Source: an uncultured Acidobacteriota bacterium (GTDB taxonomy: Bacteria > Acidobacteriota > Terriglobia > Terriglobales > Acidobacteriaceae). From it: a stretch of DNA of 64,000 nucleotides. This document shows positions 43,317 through 52,009 of this stretch, piece after piece; the stretch's first letter is position 1; each line of letters opens with the position of its first letter. The DNA lies in assembly GCA_903832055.1 (NCBI GenBank), contig CAILAC010000016.1, positions 868,001-932,000 of the forward strand, written 5' to 3'. A program made the position numbers and the translations under genes. The notes beneath the pieces are model-generated. The model saw only the letters and a program-made list of their open reading frames with translations, had not been told where the DNA came from and did no database searches.

Positions 43317-44117
43317 ATGAAGCGTGCTGTCAAAAAGCCTGACGTTCCTGCCGCGCACCTTCGCAAAGAGGGGTTGACGTTTCTCCGCTCGCTGATCCGC
43401 GTGAACAAGACGGACCCGGTGGAGGCGCGGGAGTGGTTCAACGCCAATAAGCCGACGTATGAGGCGGAGCTGAAGCAGCCGATGCTGGCGATTATCCGCG
43501 AGGTGACGGAGGCGATGGTGGAGTTTGCGCCGGAGCATGTGCGGCCAGCGGAGAAGTCTTTCTTCAGGATTTACCGGGACACTCGTTTTTCGAACGACAA
43601 GAAGCCCTACAAGGAGCATGTGGCGGCGTGGTGGTCGCATACGGGCCTTGAAAAGACCTCGGGAGCGGGGTTCTACTTTCACATTGCGCCGAAGGAAGTG
43701 ACGGTGGCGGCGGGTGCGTACATGCCAGAGAAGGAGCAACTGGCAGCTATCCGGCACTGGATGCTGGAGCACCACGCCGAGTTCAAAGGGCTGCTTGAGG
43801 CACCGGCGGTACGAGCGGTGTTTCGCGAGTTTGAAGGCAGCGCGTTGACGCGAGCACCAAAGGGATTTCCGACGGAGCTGGATGGGAAGCCGCATCCGGC
43901 GCTGGATCTGATCCGTTGCCGGCAGTGGGGACTGGCTGCAACGTTGCCGACGGAGGCTGCACTTCAGCCGGATTTTGCGGGGGAGCTGGTACGGCATTTC
44001 AGGCTTGCTGCGCCGCTGGTGGCGGCCTTGAATTCGCCCATTGTGGCGAGCGTCAGGGAGACTCAATCGAGCTTTCTGGGACTGCCAAAAGGCAAGAAAA
44101 CAGGCAAAACCCGGTAA
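43317..44117 (+). CDS. DUF2461 family protein
   Basis: The 266-aa protein matches DUF2461/TIGR02453: a core with EWFNANKPTYE, SFFRIYRDTRFSNDKKPYKEH and GAGFYFHIAPKEVTVAAGAYMP. The family is widespread and cytoplasmic with no assigned biochemical role. It lies 21 nt downstream of ruvA and may be cotranscribed. A TAATCT hexamer precedes the ATG by 9 nt. Confidence 0.9.
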   Translation: MKRAVKKPDVPAAHLRKEGLTFLRSLIRVNKTDPVEAREWFNANKPTYEAELKQPMLAIIREVTEAMVEFAPEHVRPAEKSFFRIYRDTRFSNDKKPYKEHVAAWWSHTGLEKTSGAGFYFHIAPKEVTVAAGAYMPEKEQLAAIRHWMLEHHAEFKGLLEAPAVRAVFREFEGSALTRAPKGFPTELDGKPHPALDLIRCRQWGLAATLPTEAALQPDFAGELVRHFRLAAPLVAALNSPIVASVRETQSSFLGLPKGKKTGKTR

Positions 44118-44366
44118 AACCCTACAATTTCGGGTCTATTTCCCATAATTCTTGTGGAAATGTGGCTTTTCGGGTTGACTTTCCTGCCCCCAAAGACGCA
44201 AGGTAACCAACGACAGGTTTCACCGGACCCGCGTCAACACTAGAGATTTGCGCAAGAGTTGCCTTCGCGTTCTTCTTCGACAGGCGGACTAAATACCGGT
44301 GTTACCCGGCAACAAAAACGAGTTCCAAAACAAGCCCAGAGTGGCAAATATCGGAGGAAACACAGA

Positions 44367-44663
44367 ATGGCAACAGGATTGACCAAGACAGCTCTTATCC
44401 GTCTCCTTGCTGAAAAGCTGGAGCTCACCAACAAGCAGGTCGCCGCTTTCCTCGAGACGCTGGCCGAAACCGCCGTCAAGGAAACGAAGAAGAACGGTGT
44501 TTTCGTAATCCCCGGCATCGGCCGTCTCGTAAAGGCAGAGCGCAAGGCCCGCGTAGGCCGTAACCCCCAGACGGGCGCAGCCATCAAGATCAAGGCCAAG
44601 ACCGTGGTGAAGTTCCGCGTAGCCAAGGCTGCGAAGGACGTTATCGCCCCCGTCAAGAAGTAG
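44367..44663 (+). CDS. HU-family histone-like DNA-binding protein
   Basis: I chose ATG 44367, with a clear GGAGG at 44352-44356; the frame from 44259 is leader. The 98-aa protein has the HU/IHF helical base (LTKTALIRLLAEKLELTNKQVAAFLETL) and the beta-arm segment with GIGRLVKAERKARVGRNPQTG, including the NPxTG turn. It ends with a basic Ala/Lys-rich tail (AKAAKDVIAPVKK). It bends and compacts DNA. A strong terminator follows, so it is monocistronic. Confidence 0.93.
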   Translation: MATGLTKTALIRLLAEKLELTNKQVAAFLETLAETAVKETKKNGVFVIPGIGRLVKAERKARVGRNPQTGAAIKIKAKTVVKFRVAKAAKDVIAPVKK

Positions 44664-44688
44664 TTTTCCTGTAACTGGCAGGATTTGG

Positions 44689-44720
44689 AAAGGGTGGGTC
44701 CTCAGGGGCTCACCCTTTTG
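44689..44720 (+). terminator. Rho-independent terminator of the HU-like gene
   Basis: The stem AAAGGGTG (44689-44696) pairs with CACCCTTT (44711-44718), which runs into a short T tract; the loop is C/G-rich. It begins 26 nt after the stop codon. Confidence 0.8.
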
Positions 44721-44767
44721 CATGGATAATTGCGCACCCTCCATCAGGGCCTGACATCCAAGGATGC

Positions 44768-45196
44768 ATGGAAAACTTGAACGTTGACACGTCTGGAGCC
44801 GGAGCTTCGGGCAATGGCATTGTTTGGCTGCTTCGACTGGAGGGGCTGGCTGTCGCGGTACTCAGTGCCCTGCTCTATGCGCGTACCGGGGCGAGTTGGG
44901 GTGTTTTTGCGGCTCTTTGGCTGGTGCCCGATCTGGGAATGCTCCCCTACTTTGTGAACCCGCGCCTGGGTGCTTACGGGTATAACGCCCTGCACACATA
45001 TGTAGTGCCAGGCGCGTTGGTGGTTGCGGCCCTGGTGTTGCCCTCGGCGCGGTTGCTGCCGTATGCGCTCATCTGGTTTAACCATATTGGCTTTGACAGG
45101 TTTGTCGGCTATGGTTTCAAATACGCGAACGCCTTTCGCATCAACCATTTGAATGTACTGCGGCAGACGGCTGTCGGCGCTGACCGGCAGTCCTGA
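44768..45196 (+). CDS. DUF4260 family membrane protein
   Basis: The 142-aa protein has about four hydrophobic segments and family landmarks LLRLEGLAVAVLSALLY, WLVPDLGMLPYFVNPRLGAYGYNALHTY and IWFNHIGFDRFVGYGFKY. DUF4260 proteins are small inner-membrane proteins of unknown function. The downstream DoxX-like gene follows 34 nt later on the same strand and is probably in the same unit. Confidence 0.85.
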   Translation: MENLNVDTSGAGASGNGIVWLLRLEGLAVAVLSALLYARTGASWGVFAALWLVPDLGMLPYFVNPRLGAYGYNALHTYVVPGALVVAALVLPSARLLPYALIWFNHIGFDRFVGYGFKYANAFRINHLNVLRQTAVGADRQS

Positions 45197-45230
45197 CGGA
45201 ACACTGCTCGAACCCTGGAGGACCAAAATC

Positions 45231-45611
45231 ATGAAAATTGCTTCGTTGGTTGCGCGCCTGTTGCTGGGCCTGCTGTTCCTCGTCTTTGGGCTGAACGGGT
45301 TTTTGCACTTCTTCCCCGACGGGCCACCGATGCCCGGCCTGGCGGGGCAGTTTGCGGGCGTGCTCAAAGCCGCGCACTACATGATTCCGATCTCGGCGCT
45401 TGAGGTGGTTTCAGCTCTTCTGTTCCTGGCAAACCGGTTTGTACCGCTTGGGCTGGTGCTGCTTGGTCCGATTCTTGTCAACATTCTGCTTTTTCACGCG
45501 CTGGTCATGCCTACAGGATTCCAGCCTGGAGTGGTGGCGACGGCGCTGTGGTTTGTCATCTTCTATGACAAGCGGGCGGCATTTGCGGGGATCTTTCAGG
45601 CTAAAGCGTAA
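45231..45611 (+). CDS. DoxX-like membrane protein
   Basis: I chose ATG 45231, with GGAGG just upstream; the frame from 45153 overlaps the previous gene. The 126-aa protein has four membrane spans, starting ASLVARLLLGLLFLVFGLNGF and with EVVSALLFLANRFVPLGLVLLGP, as in the DoxX/SURF4 family of small quinone- or redox-associated membrane proteins. It is probably cotranscribed with the DUF4260 gene. Substrate unknown. Confidence 0.85.
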   Translation: MKIASLVARLLLGLLFLVFGLNGFLHFFPDGPPMPGLAGQFAGVLKAAHYMIPISALEVVSALLFLANRFVPLGLVLLGPILVNILLFHALVMPTGFQPGVVATALWFVIFYDKRAAFAGIFQAKA

Positions 45612-45644
45612 ACTGCTGCGTTTTGACCATGGACGCGCGAGAGT

Positions 45645-46982
45645 CTATTCGTCCCCGTTGTGGCTGAAGAAGTTGAATTGATTTTTGCCTGCGTGTTTTG
45701 ACGCATACATGGCTGCATCGGCGCGATCCAACAGGTCTTTGTACTTGAGTGCGCTGTCTGGATAGACCGAGATGCCGATGCTGCAGGTCATGATGATTTT
45801 GTGATGACCGGCCTGGATCGGCATGCGCAGTGCATCAAGAATCTTGTTCACGACACCGACGAGTTCGTGGATCTGGTGGATCCAGGGGACGATTGCGATG
45901 AATTCGTCGCCGCCGATGCGGATGATGGAGTCCGAGGCGCGCATGACAGCGGTGAGGCGTTTTGCGATGGTGCGCAGAACGTCGTCGCCGATGGCGTGGC
46001 CCATTGAATCGTTGACCTGCTTGAAGGAATCGAGGTCGATGAGCAGAACTCCGACCTTGAAGCCTTCGCGCTTGGCAAAGGCAATGGATTGGTTGATGCG
46101 ATCTTCGAGCAGACTGCGATTGGGCAAGCCGGTAAGGGAGTCGTGCTGAGCCTGGTGGGTGATGCGCATCTCAAAGCGTTTGCGCTCAGAGATGTCTGAG
46201 GCGGTAATTGCCACGCCATCGCGGAACTTTACGACCTGAATGCGCAGCCACGCGCTGTCAACATTGCCCATCTTCAGCGGGTATTCCGACACGAATGGAT
46301 TGCCGGTGGTGACGACCTGCTTATACCGGTCAAAGAATCCGCCGTCGCGGTTCTGAGGCATGAGTTCGCACATCATTCCGCCGAGCATTCTTTCACGGGG
46401 GATGCCGACGAGCTTTTCGACATTGCTGTTGAGGTAAGTGAAGACGAAGTCTTCAATTTCTCCCGAAGGACCGCGCAGGGCCTGGCAGATGAGGAACGCA
46501 TCGAGGCTGCTCTCGACTACAGCGTGGAGCCGGTCGCGTTCTTCACGCAGGGTCGATTCCATCGTGCGGAGGGCATCTTCCTGGCGTTTGCGGCTGGTCA
46601 AGTCGCGAATGACCTGGGCGAAACCAGTTACGGTGCCGCTGGGGCTGCGCATGGTGGTGAGGACGTGGCTGGCCCAGAAGCGCTCTCCGTTTTTTCGCAG
46701 GCGCCAGCCCTCGCCTGAAACGCGTCCCGTGCGCAGGGCCTCTGCCAGATCAAGTTCGGGGCGGCATGCGGCCACATCTTCTGGAGCGAAAAAGATCTTG
46801 AAGTGCCGGCCGACGATTTCCTGCCGGGTATACCCTTTGTTGAGTTCTGCACCGCGGTTCCAGGTAAGCACATGCCCGGCGTTATCAAGCATGTAGATGC
46901 CGTCGACTTCGATGCTGTCGACCAGCTGTCGAAATCGCTCGTCATTGCTTTGTACAACGCTGGATCCGAGGTCAAAGAGCAT
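45645..46982 (-). CDS. PAS-PAS-GGDEF diguanylate cyclase
   Basis: The 445-aa soluble protein has two PAS sensor domains (about 13-130 and 145-270) with PAC-type ends (RDLTSRKRQ and SDISERKRF). A full GGDEF domain follows, with intact GGDEF at 357-361 and DLTGLPNR-like DSLTGLPNRS at its start. An RxxD (348-351) located five residues before GGDEF is the product-inhibition I-site. It should make c-di-GMP in response to redox, light or a ligand sensed by PAS. It stands alone on the minus strand. Confidence 0.95.
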   Translation of the reverse strand: MLFDLGSSVVQSNDERFRQLVDSIEVDGIYMLDNAGHVLTWNRGAELNKGYTRQEIVGRHFKIFFAPEDVAACRPELDLAEALRTGRVSGEGWRLRKNGERFWASHVLTTMRSPSGTVTGFAQVIRDLTSRKRQEDALRTMESTLREERDRLHAVVESSLDAFLICQALRGPSGEIEDFVFTYLNSNVEKLVGIPRERMLGGMMCELMPQNRDGGFFDRYKQVVTTGNPFVSEYPLKMGNVDSAWLRIQVVKFRDGVAITASDISERKRFEMRITHQAQHDSLTGLPNRSLLEDRINQSIAFAKREGFKVGVLLIDLDSFKQVNDSMGHAIGDDVLRTIAKRLTAVMRASDSIIRIGGDEFIAIVPWIHQIHELVGVVNKILDALRMPIQAGHHKIIMTCSIGISVYPDSALKYKDLLDRADAAMYASKHAGKNQFNFFSHNGDE

Positions 46983-47288
46983 TCAGATTCCTGTCATTAC
47001 AACGGTCTGTGCATGAGAGTGGCGGAGCACACTTCAGATTGCCGGGTGAGAACTGAGTGGCTGAGAACCCGGAAAATGAAGCGATTTGTGCCCTTCTACC
47101 CTCCCGAAGGCTGGTATTGCACGCTAATGAACTTGAGCTTAGCGGAGAATTCCTGGTGGCGAAATGGCGAATTTGTTGTCGTGAATCGCCCAAAAGTGCC
47201 ACTTGGGATGGGACGCGCGGCTTTAACCCGGTGTTTTGCTGATGTGATTGATATGGATTTTAGCGGTTGTGGAGAGCGACTTCAAGGC
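46983..47288. other. Intergenic region upstream of the diguanylate cyclase gene
   Basis: This 306-nt region presumably contains the cyclase promoter. The only structure I see is an inverted repeat CCGGGT (47042-47047) / ACCCGG (47067-47072). It does not match c-di-GMP riboswitch consensus features, and no gene is apparent. Confidence 0.35.
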
Positions 47289-48053
47289 TCAGGAAGATGC
47301 AACCTCACCGCCGGGAGCAATGAGAGCACGGGCTACCAGTGACACGCCAAAGCTCACGAGAAGCGCGCGAATGAGGAGATCAGAGTTGTATTGCCAGCTG
47401 AGCGCGGCGAAGCTTATGAGAACTCCAACGGGAAGCAGCTCCGCAGCGAGCGCACGGACCCAGGCAGGCTTTTGGCCGACCGAGTGGATTTGTTGCCTCC
47501 GGCCGGGAAGCAGGTTGGGAAAGAGTCTGGGGACGGCCTGGCGGTAGGCCGCGTATTGGTCTCCGAACTGCTTGGCGAGAAAGTCCTCTTCGGCGAGGAT
47601 GAGGCGGAAGACAAAGGCCGTCATCAGCAGAAATGAGACCAGCGCGCCAGTTGGCGGCATGAGGGTTGCGATGGCCAGGTTCATCAGCAGGCTGCCCCAG
47701 TAGAGTGGGTTGCGCACATACCGGTAGGGTCCGTCTGCGATCAGACGGCTGGTCTGCGGGGCGTCTGCGGCCTGCATGGTACTGCTCCACACTGTGGCGG
47801 GGCCCAGATAGGCTGAACCCCATACGCGCAGAAATGCGGCTTTGGCCGCGATAAGAATCGTTGCGATGGTGACGATTTCGATGGCAGTTGTCGCGGGGAC
47901 ACCGAAGCCGCCCAGTTGGAAGCCGAGCCAGAGCCAGGTGGTGGAGCGCGTGCCAAGATGCAGCCACTCGATCCACGGCGCCCAAAATCCCAAAAGTACG
48001 ATCACGGTACTCAAAATCAACCGAAAGCGATATTCAATTGCGCTTGCTTTCAT
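47289..48053 (-). CDS. Isoprenylcysteine carboxyl methyltransferase-like membrane protein
   Basis: The 254-aa protein has about six hydrophobic segments and the ICMT/PEMT-family SAM-binding signature LIADGPYRYVRNPLYWGSLL, followed by EEDFLAKQFGDQYAAYRQAVPR. Bacterial members methylate lipids or small membrane substrates, as bacteria lack prenylated CAAX proteins. It is divergent from mnmE and not obviously part of an operon. Confidence 0.82.
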   Translation of the reverse strand: MKASAIEYRFRLILSTVIVLLGFWAPWIEWLHLGTRSTTWLWLGFQLGGFGVPATTAIEIVTIATILIAAKAAFLRVWGSAYLGPATVWSSTMQAADAPQTSRLIADGPYRYVRNPLYWGSLLMNLAIATLMPPTGALVSFLLMTAFVFRLILAEEDFLAKQFGDQYAAYRQAVPRLFPNLLPGRRQQIHSVGQKPAWVRALAAELLPVGVLISFAALSWQYNSDLLIRALLVSFGVSLVARALIAPGGEVASS

Positions 48054-48160
48054 CTTTCACCCTCTTGCGCTTTTCCATACCACTTCCAGACTAATCCTTT
48101 GGGTGGGAGTGCGGAGGCTGTCGCGGAGGATGCTTTTAGAGCGATGGGGGCCTGATTCCC

Positions 48161-48166
48161 TACAAT
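48161..48166 (+). promoter_or_regulatory. Candidate -10 element of mnmE
   Basis: TACAAT ends 6 nt before the mnmE ATG (48173). The intervening GGAGGT is too close to the start to serve as a normal ribosome site, consistent with a leaderless transcript. Confidence 0.4.
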
Positions 48167-48172
48167 GGAGGT

Positions 48173-49606
48173 ATGTCCAGCAGCGCGACCAACGATACGA
48201 TAGCCGCGATTTCAACGCCCCCGGGGCGGGGTGGCATCGGCATTGTCCGGATCAGCGGTGCGGAGGCGGTGGCGATTGCCGAGCGGCTGGTTCGGCTGCA
48301 AGTACCTTTGGCGCATGCACGGGCCCGCGTGGCAAAGGTGCATGACCCGGACAGTCCGGACCCGAAAGATGGCGACGAGATCCGCAGCATCGATGAGGCG
48401 GTGGTGACGTGGTTTGCCGGGCCCAACTCCTACACTGCCGAAGACCTGGTGGAGATTGCGGCGCATGGTTCGCCGGTGGTGCTCAACCTGCTGCTGCGCC
48501 AGGCTCTCATGTTGGGGGCACGCCTGGCTGAGCCGGGGGAGTTTACGCAACGGGCATTTCTGAGTGGGCGTATTGACCTGACCCAGGCCGAGGCCGTTCA
48601 CGACCTGATTGAGGCGCAGACCGTTGCGCAGGCCCGGCTCGCAGCCAGCCAGATGGGTGGCGCCTTGAGTGCGCGCGTGGCACCGGCCAAGATGGCGCTG
48701 CTCGAGTTAATCGCGCTGATGGAGGCGGGCATCGACTTTGCCGAGGATGATCTCGCGGTGGCGCCGGATGCAGAACTGCTGCGGCGCATCGACGGCATAC
48801 GTCCGTCGCTGGTGACGCTGGAGGCCACCTTTGCGCATGGCCGCATTTTGCATGATGGGTTGACCTTGGCCATTGTGGGCAGGCCCAATGCGGGCAAAAG
48901 CTCTCTCTTCAATGCCCTGCTTGAGAAGGACCGGGCAATCGTCACGGCAACACCGGGTACGACACGCGATCTGATCTCTGAGCGAATCACGCTTGGAGGC
49001 ATTCCGCTGGAGCTGGTGGATACAGCGGGGCTGCGCGAGGCAACGGATGAGGTCGAGCGGCTGGGCATTGTGCGCAGCAAAGAGGCGCTGGCAGATGCCG
49101 CGATTGTGCTGGTGGTGATTGACTCAACGACTGAGCCCGGTGGGGATGACAAGCAGCTGATTGAACTGGTCAGGGACCGGGTAGTGCTGGCGGCCGTCAA
49201 CAAGTCAGACCTTGCTGCCCCACAACTTGAGGCCGCCGCCCAGCAATCAGGCGATTCGCTCGCGCGGTGGTTTGAGTTTCTGGCTGAAGCCGGGATACGG
49301 AGCTTGCCGACCTCGGCCACCAAGGGAACTGGCATTGCGGAATTGCGGGAGGCAGTCCTGGAACTCGCGACGGGCGGAGCGGCGGCCGAACCGGGGATGC
49401 TGACGAGCATCCGTCATCACCAGGCGATTACCAGTGCTCTTGCGGGGCTGGACGATGCGGCGGGCGCTATTGCCGGCGCGATTCCGCATGAGATGGTGCT
49501 GCTGGACCTGTACAGGTCGCTCTGGGCACTGGATTCGCTCACCGGGCAGACCACGCCAGACGATGTGCTTAACCTTATCTTCAGTACATTTTGCATCGGA
49601 AAATGA
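48173..49606 (+). CDS. mnmE: tRNA uridine-5-carboxymethylaminomethyl modification GTPase MnmE
   Basis: The 477-aa length and layout match MnmE (TrmE). The N-terminal tetrahydrofolate-binding domain starts DTIAAISTPPGRGGIGIVRISG. The helical domain contains an inserted G domain with P-loop GRPNAGKSSL, G2 TTRD, G3 DTAGLR and G4 NKSD. The C-terminal FCIGK motif carries the conserved Cys. With MnmG it makes the cmnm5 modification at U34 of tRNAs. mnmG is not in the window. Confidence 0.97.
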   Translation: MSSSATNDTIAAISTPPGRGGIGIVRISGAEAVAIAERLVRLQVPLAHARARVAKVHDPDSPDPKDGDEIRSIDEAVVTWFAGPNSYTAEDLVEIAAHGSPVVLNLLLRQALMLGARLAEPGEFTQRAFLSGRIDLTQAEAVHDLIEAQTVAQARLAASQMGGALSARVAPAKMALLELIALMEAGIDFAEDDLAVAPDAELLRRIDGIRPSLVTLEATFAHGRILHDGLTLAIVGRPNAGKSSLFNALLEKDRAIVTATPGTTRDLISERITLGGIPLELVDTAGLREATDEVERLGIVRSKEALADAAIVLVVIDSTTEPGGDDKQLIELVRDRVVLAAVNKSDLAAPQLEAAAQQSGDSLARWFEFLAEAGIRSLPTSATKGTGIAELREAVLELATGGAAAEPGMLTSIRHHQAITSALAGLDDAAGAIAGAIPHEMVLLDLYRSLWALDSLTGQTTPDDVLNLIFSTFCIGK

Positions 49607-49824
49607 GCCCTGCATCCCGCTGAACCGGTCACACGGGCTCGGGCTGACGGCTGGCATCGGGCCTATCCCCCAAGAGGGGTAGGCAAGGCTGATTGGGTGC
49701 AGAAGCCGATGACACTGAAGACTCCAAAGTAACCCTTGATGTGGAATGTCACGTTTTCGAGCAACGGGCTACCTTCAGAGTGTGGCCGAGAGACACTCGG
49801 CAAAGCGACAGAGGAGAGACCCCA

Positions 49825-50094
49825 ATGCAAGTACTACTGAAGAGCGCCGAGTCTGGTGTAGAAACCCGTTGCAGCGTATGTGGCCAGGGATTTGTGATGT
49901 TCTGGGAGCGCCAGACGCGCATGGAGCGCGGCGAGGCGATGCGCGAGATTGAAGCAACACTGCGCCACCACCACCACGTCAGCGACGGCGCAAATGTGCA
50001 CCCCACCAAAGGATTTCTGGTTCCGTCGTGGGACGGCCCGATTGCTTTCTCGGGTGCAGCGATTCTTGGCAACGCCCCCGTCTGGGCACTCTGA
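49825..50094 (+). CDS. 89-aa CxxC protein of unknown function
   Basis: I chose ATG 49825, preceded by a GAGGAGA ribosome site; the frame from 49693 lacks one. The protein has a CSVCGQGF motif at residues 16-23, a helical RMERGEAMREIEATLRHHHH and a hydrophobic C-terminus (GPIAFSGAAILGNAPVWAL). A single CxxC with nearby histidines could bind zinc or iron. A hairpin (GCCGAG 49785-49790 / CTCGGC 49796-49801) sits in its leader and a strong terminator follows, so it is its own unit. Confidence 0.7.
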   Translation: MQVLLKSAESGVETRCSVCGQGFVMFWERQTRMERGEAMREIEATLRHHHHVSDGANVHPTKGFLVPSWDGPIAFSGAAILGNAPVWAL

Positions 50095-50177
50095 GCATTT
50101 GATTTACGGTCAGCGGTGATGGACAGATGCACCGGTTGACCGACCAGCGCCCATCCTACTCTCTGTGCAGCTGCCAG

Positions 50178-50220
50178 CGGCAGATTCCGGCGAAACCGGG
50201 GTCTGCCGTTTCGCTTTTTC
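50178..50220 (+). terminator. Rho-independent terminator of the 89-aa gene
   Basis: The outer stem CGGCAGA (50178-50184) pairs with TCTGCCG (50202-50208), with an inner CCGG/CCGG pair around a GNRA-like loop. It is followed by TTTCGCTTTTTCG. Confidence 0.85.
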
Positions 50221-50264
50221 GTTTCAATCTGCAAAATCGATTATTGCTTGCGGCCACGAACTGG

Positions 50265-51872
50265 CTACTTCTTTTCTTCGCTGTATTCCATCTCTGTATT
50301 AATTTCCCATAAATTCGACTTATCGTTGATTCCCATGCTGATGTTATCGACGGCTGTCATTGCTGTAAGCATGGAGTGATCCTGATTGTTATATTTGTGC
50401 ATTCCGTTGCGGCCGATGAGAAAGAGGTTTTCGATTCCATTGGTGAATTCTCGAATCTGGTCAAAGCGATCATAGGTTCCAAAGTAGGCGGGGTAAGTTT
50501 TGGCTACCCTGACGACGTGGGAATCCAGAACACTTTCAGGGGCGAGCAGCCCAATGCGGCCAATTTCTTCAATTGCGAGAGCCGCCATTTCCTGGTCGCT
50601 CAGGCTCCAGATCGGGTCGGTCTGGTAGCAGAAGTATTCGAGGCCGATCCAGACGGTATCCGGGTCGGCGACCATGGCGGGACTCCAGTTGTTGAAGATT
50701 TGGAGGCGGCCTACCTGCACGTCAGCTTCCTGAATATAGATCCAGTTGTCCTTCAAGGGACTGCCGTCTTTCTCATGGACGGCGAGTCTGGAGGCGAGCA
50801 GACCAACGGTGATGAAGTCGCGATAGACGAGGCCTTCGCTGACCATGCGGACATGCTCGGGAGCGGGGACGGAGAGGGCGCGGATCAGCTCCTGAACCGG
50901 CATGGTAGAGAAGAAGTAGTCGCCCACAAAGGTATGACGCTGACCGTCGCCTGAGGTTGCTTCAATGGCGGTGACTCGATTGCCATCGAGAATGATGCGG
51001 TCTACTTTCATTTGCAGATGGAGTTCGCCGCCCGAGGTCTGGACGAGGTCGGCGACATGCTCCCATAGCTGACCGGGACCTAGTTTGGGGTAAAGAAACT
51101 GCTCGATGAGGGAGGTTTCTGTGGCCTTTTGCGCTACTTCGGAACCTGGGGAACCCGGCCTGGGGGCAAATGTCTTCTTGAGAAAGTGCATGACGACGCC
51201 ACGCAGGGAGAGGCCCTTGATCCGCTGGGCTCCCCACTCGGCGCTGATCTGGCTGCACGGAACTCCCCATACCTTCTCTGTATATGACTCAAAGAAAAGG
51301 TGATAGAGCTGGCGTCCGAAGCGGTTGACGAGAAAATCCTCAAGCGTACGCTCTTCTCGCCTGGGAAACAGAGCGGCGCGGCAGTAGCTGATGCCGGCTC
51401 GCGTCGTGCGGCCCAGACCGAGATTGATGAGGGTGTCGGCAGTCAGCTTGATGGGATAGTCGAAAAAGCGGCGAAGGAAGTAGATGCGGCTCTTGCGCGG
51501 ACGCAGAAGCATTACCCTGTGTGCATCATCGGGCCGTTTGTTGGAGGGGAAGGCGTCGGTGGGCAGATCGCGTTGCTGGCCCTGGTAGCGAATCTGGGCA
51601 GGCGTGGAGCCTGAATCGGAGGCTGGAACGGCCGTAGCCTCAAGCGGCATCAACTCCAGCCACCACCGCATGACTCGATCGGACTTTGAGAAGAAGCGGT
51701 GCCCCCCGATGTCCATCCGGTTGCCCTTGTACTGGACAGTGCGGCTGATGCCGCCGATTTCTCCCGAGGCCTCAAGAACAACCGGGCGAATGGATGTGCG
51801 GCGCAGGAGTTCAAGACCAGCGGTCAAACCGGCGGGACCGGCTCCGATAATGATTGCCCTGGGGTTGGTCAT
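50265..51872 (-). CDS. FAD-dependent oxidoreductase, UDP-galactopyranose-mutase/amine-oxidase-like
   Basis: I prefer ATG 51872 ([20 protein letters not shown]) because the dinucleotide-binding GxGxxG motif begins right after it; the frame is open to 51917. The 535-aa protein has [27 protein letters not shown] near the N-terminus and C-terminal [19 protein letters not shown], both typical of FAD enzymes resembling UDP-galactopyranose mutase and protoporphyrinogen oxidase that occur in polysaccharide clusters. It is divergent from the GT4 gene and likely contributes to sugar precursor formation for the exopolysaccharide (inference). Confidence 0.82.
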   Translation of the reverse strand: MTNPRAIIIGAGPAGLTAGLELLRRTSIRPVVLEASGEIGGISRTVQYKGNRMDIGGHRFFSKSDRVMRWWLELMPLEATAVPASDSGSTPAQIRYQGQQRDLPTDAFPSNKRPDDAHRVMLLRPRKSRIYFLRRFFDYPIKLTADTLINLGLGRTTRAGISYCRAALFPRREERTLEDFLVNRFGRQLYHLFFESYTEKVWGVPCSQISAEWGAQRIKGLSLRGVVMHFLKKTFAPRPGSPGSEVAQKATETSLIEQFLYPKLGPGQLWEHVADLVQTSGGELHLQMKVDRIILDGNRVTAIEATSGDGQRHTFVGDYFFSTMPVQELIRALSVPAPEHVRMVSEGLVYRDFITVGLLASRLAVHEKDGSPLKDNWIYIQEADVQVGRLQIFNNWSPAMVADPDTVWIGLEYFCYQTDPIWSLSDQEMAALAIEEIGRIGLLAPESVLDSHVVRVAKTYPAYFGTYDRFDQIREFTNGIENLFLIGRNGMHKYNNQDHSMLTAMTAVDNISMGINDKSNLWEINTEMEYSEEKK

Positions 51873-51995
51873 CTCGCTGGAATGTGATCCGCTTGGGTGT
51901 AAGCGTAGTATATCCACGGTTTGGCAAATTTCCCGTCAGCTTTGGTTAAATCGGTGCTTTCGGTGTTGATTCGGCGGGCTAAAATAGCGCAACTA

Positions 51996-52001
51996 TATAC
52001 T
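51996..52001 (+). promoter_or_regulatory. Candidate -10 element of the GT4 gene
   Basis: TATACT ends 8 nt before the ATG at 52010. No ribosome-binding site lies between. Confidence 0.4.
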
Positions 52002-52009
52002 GAGCTTCT

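Noticed and set aside
43131-44066. 311-aa Arg-rich frame opposite ruvA and the DUF2461 gene
   Set aside because: Both opposite-strand genes have strong family matches; this frame has none.
46983-47288. c-di-GMP riboswitch upstream of the cyclase
   Set aside because: Only a simple inverted repeat is present; the characteristic conserved stretches of GEMM-type riboswitches are absent.
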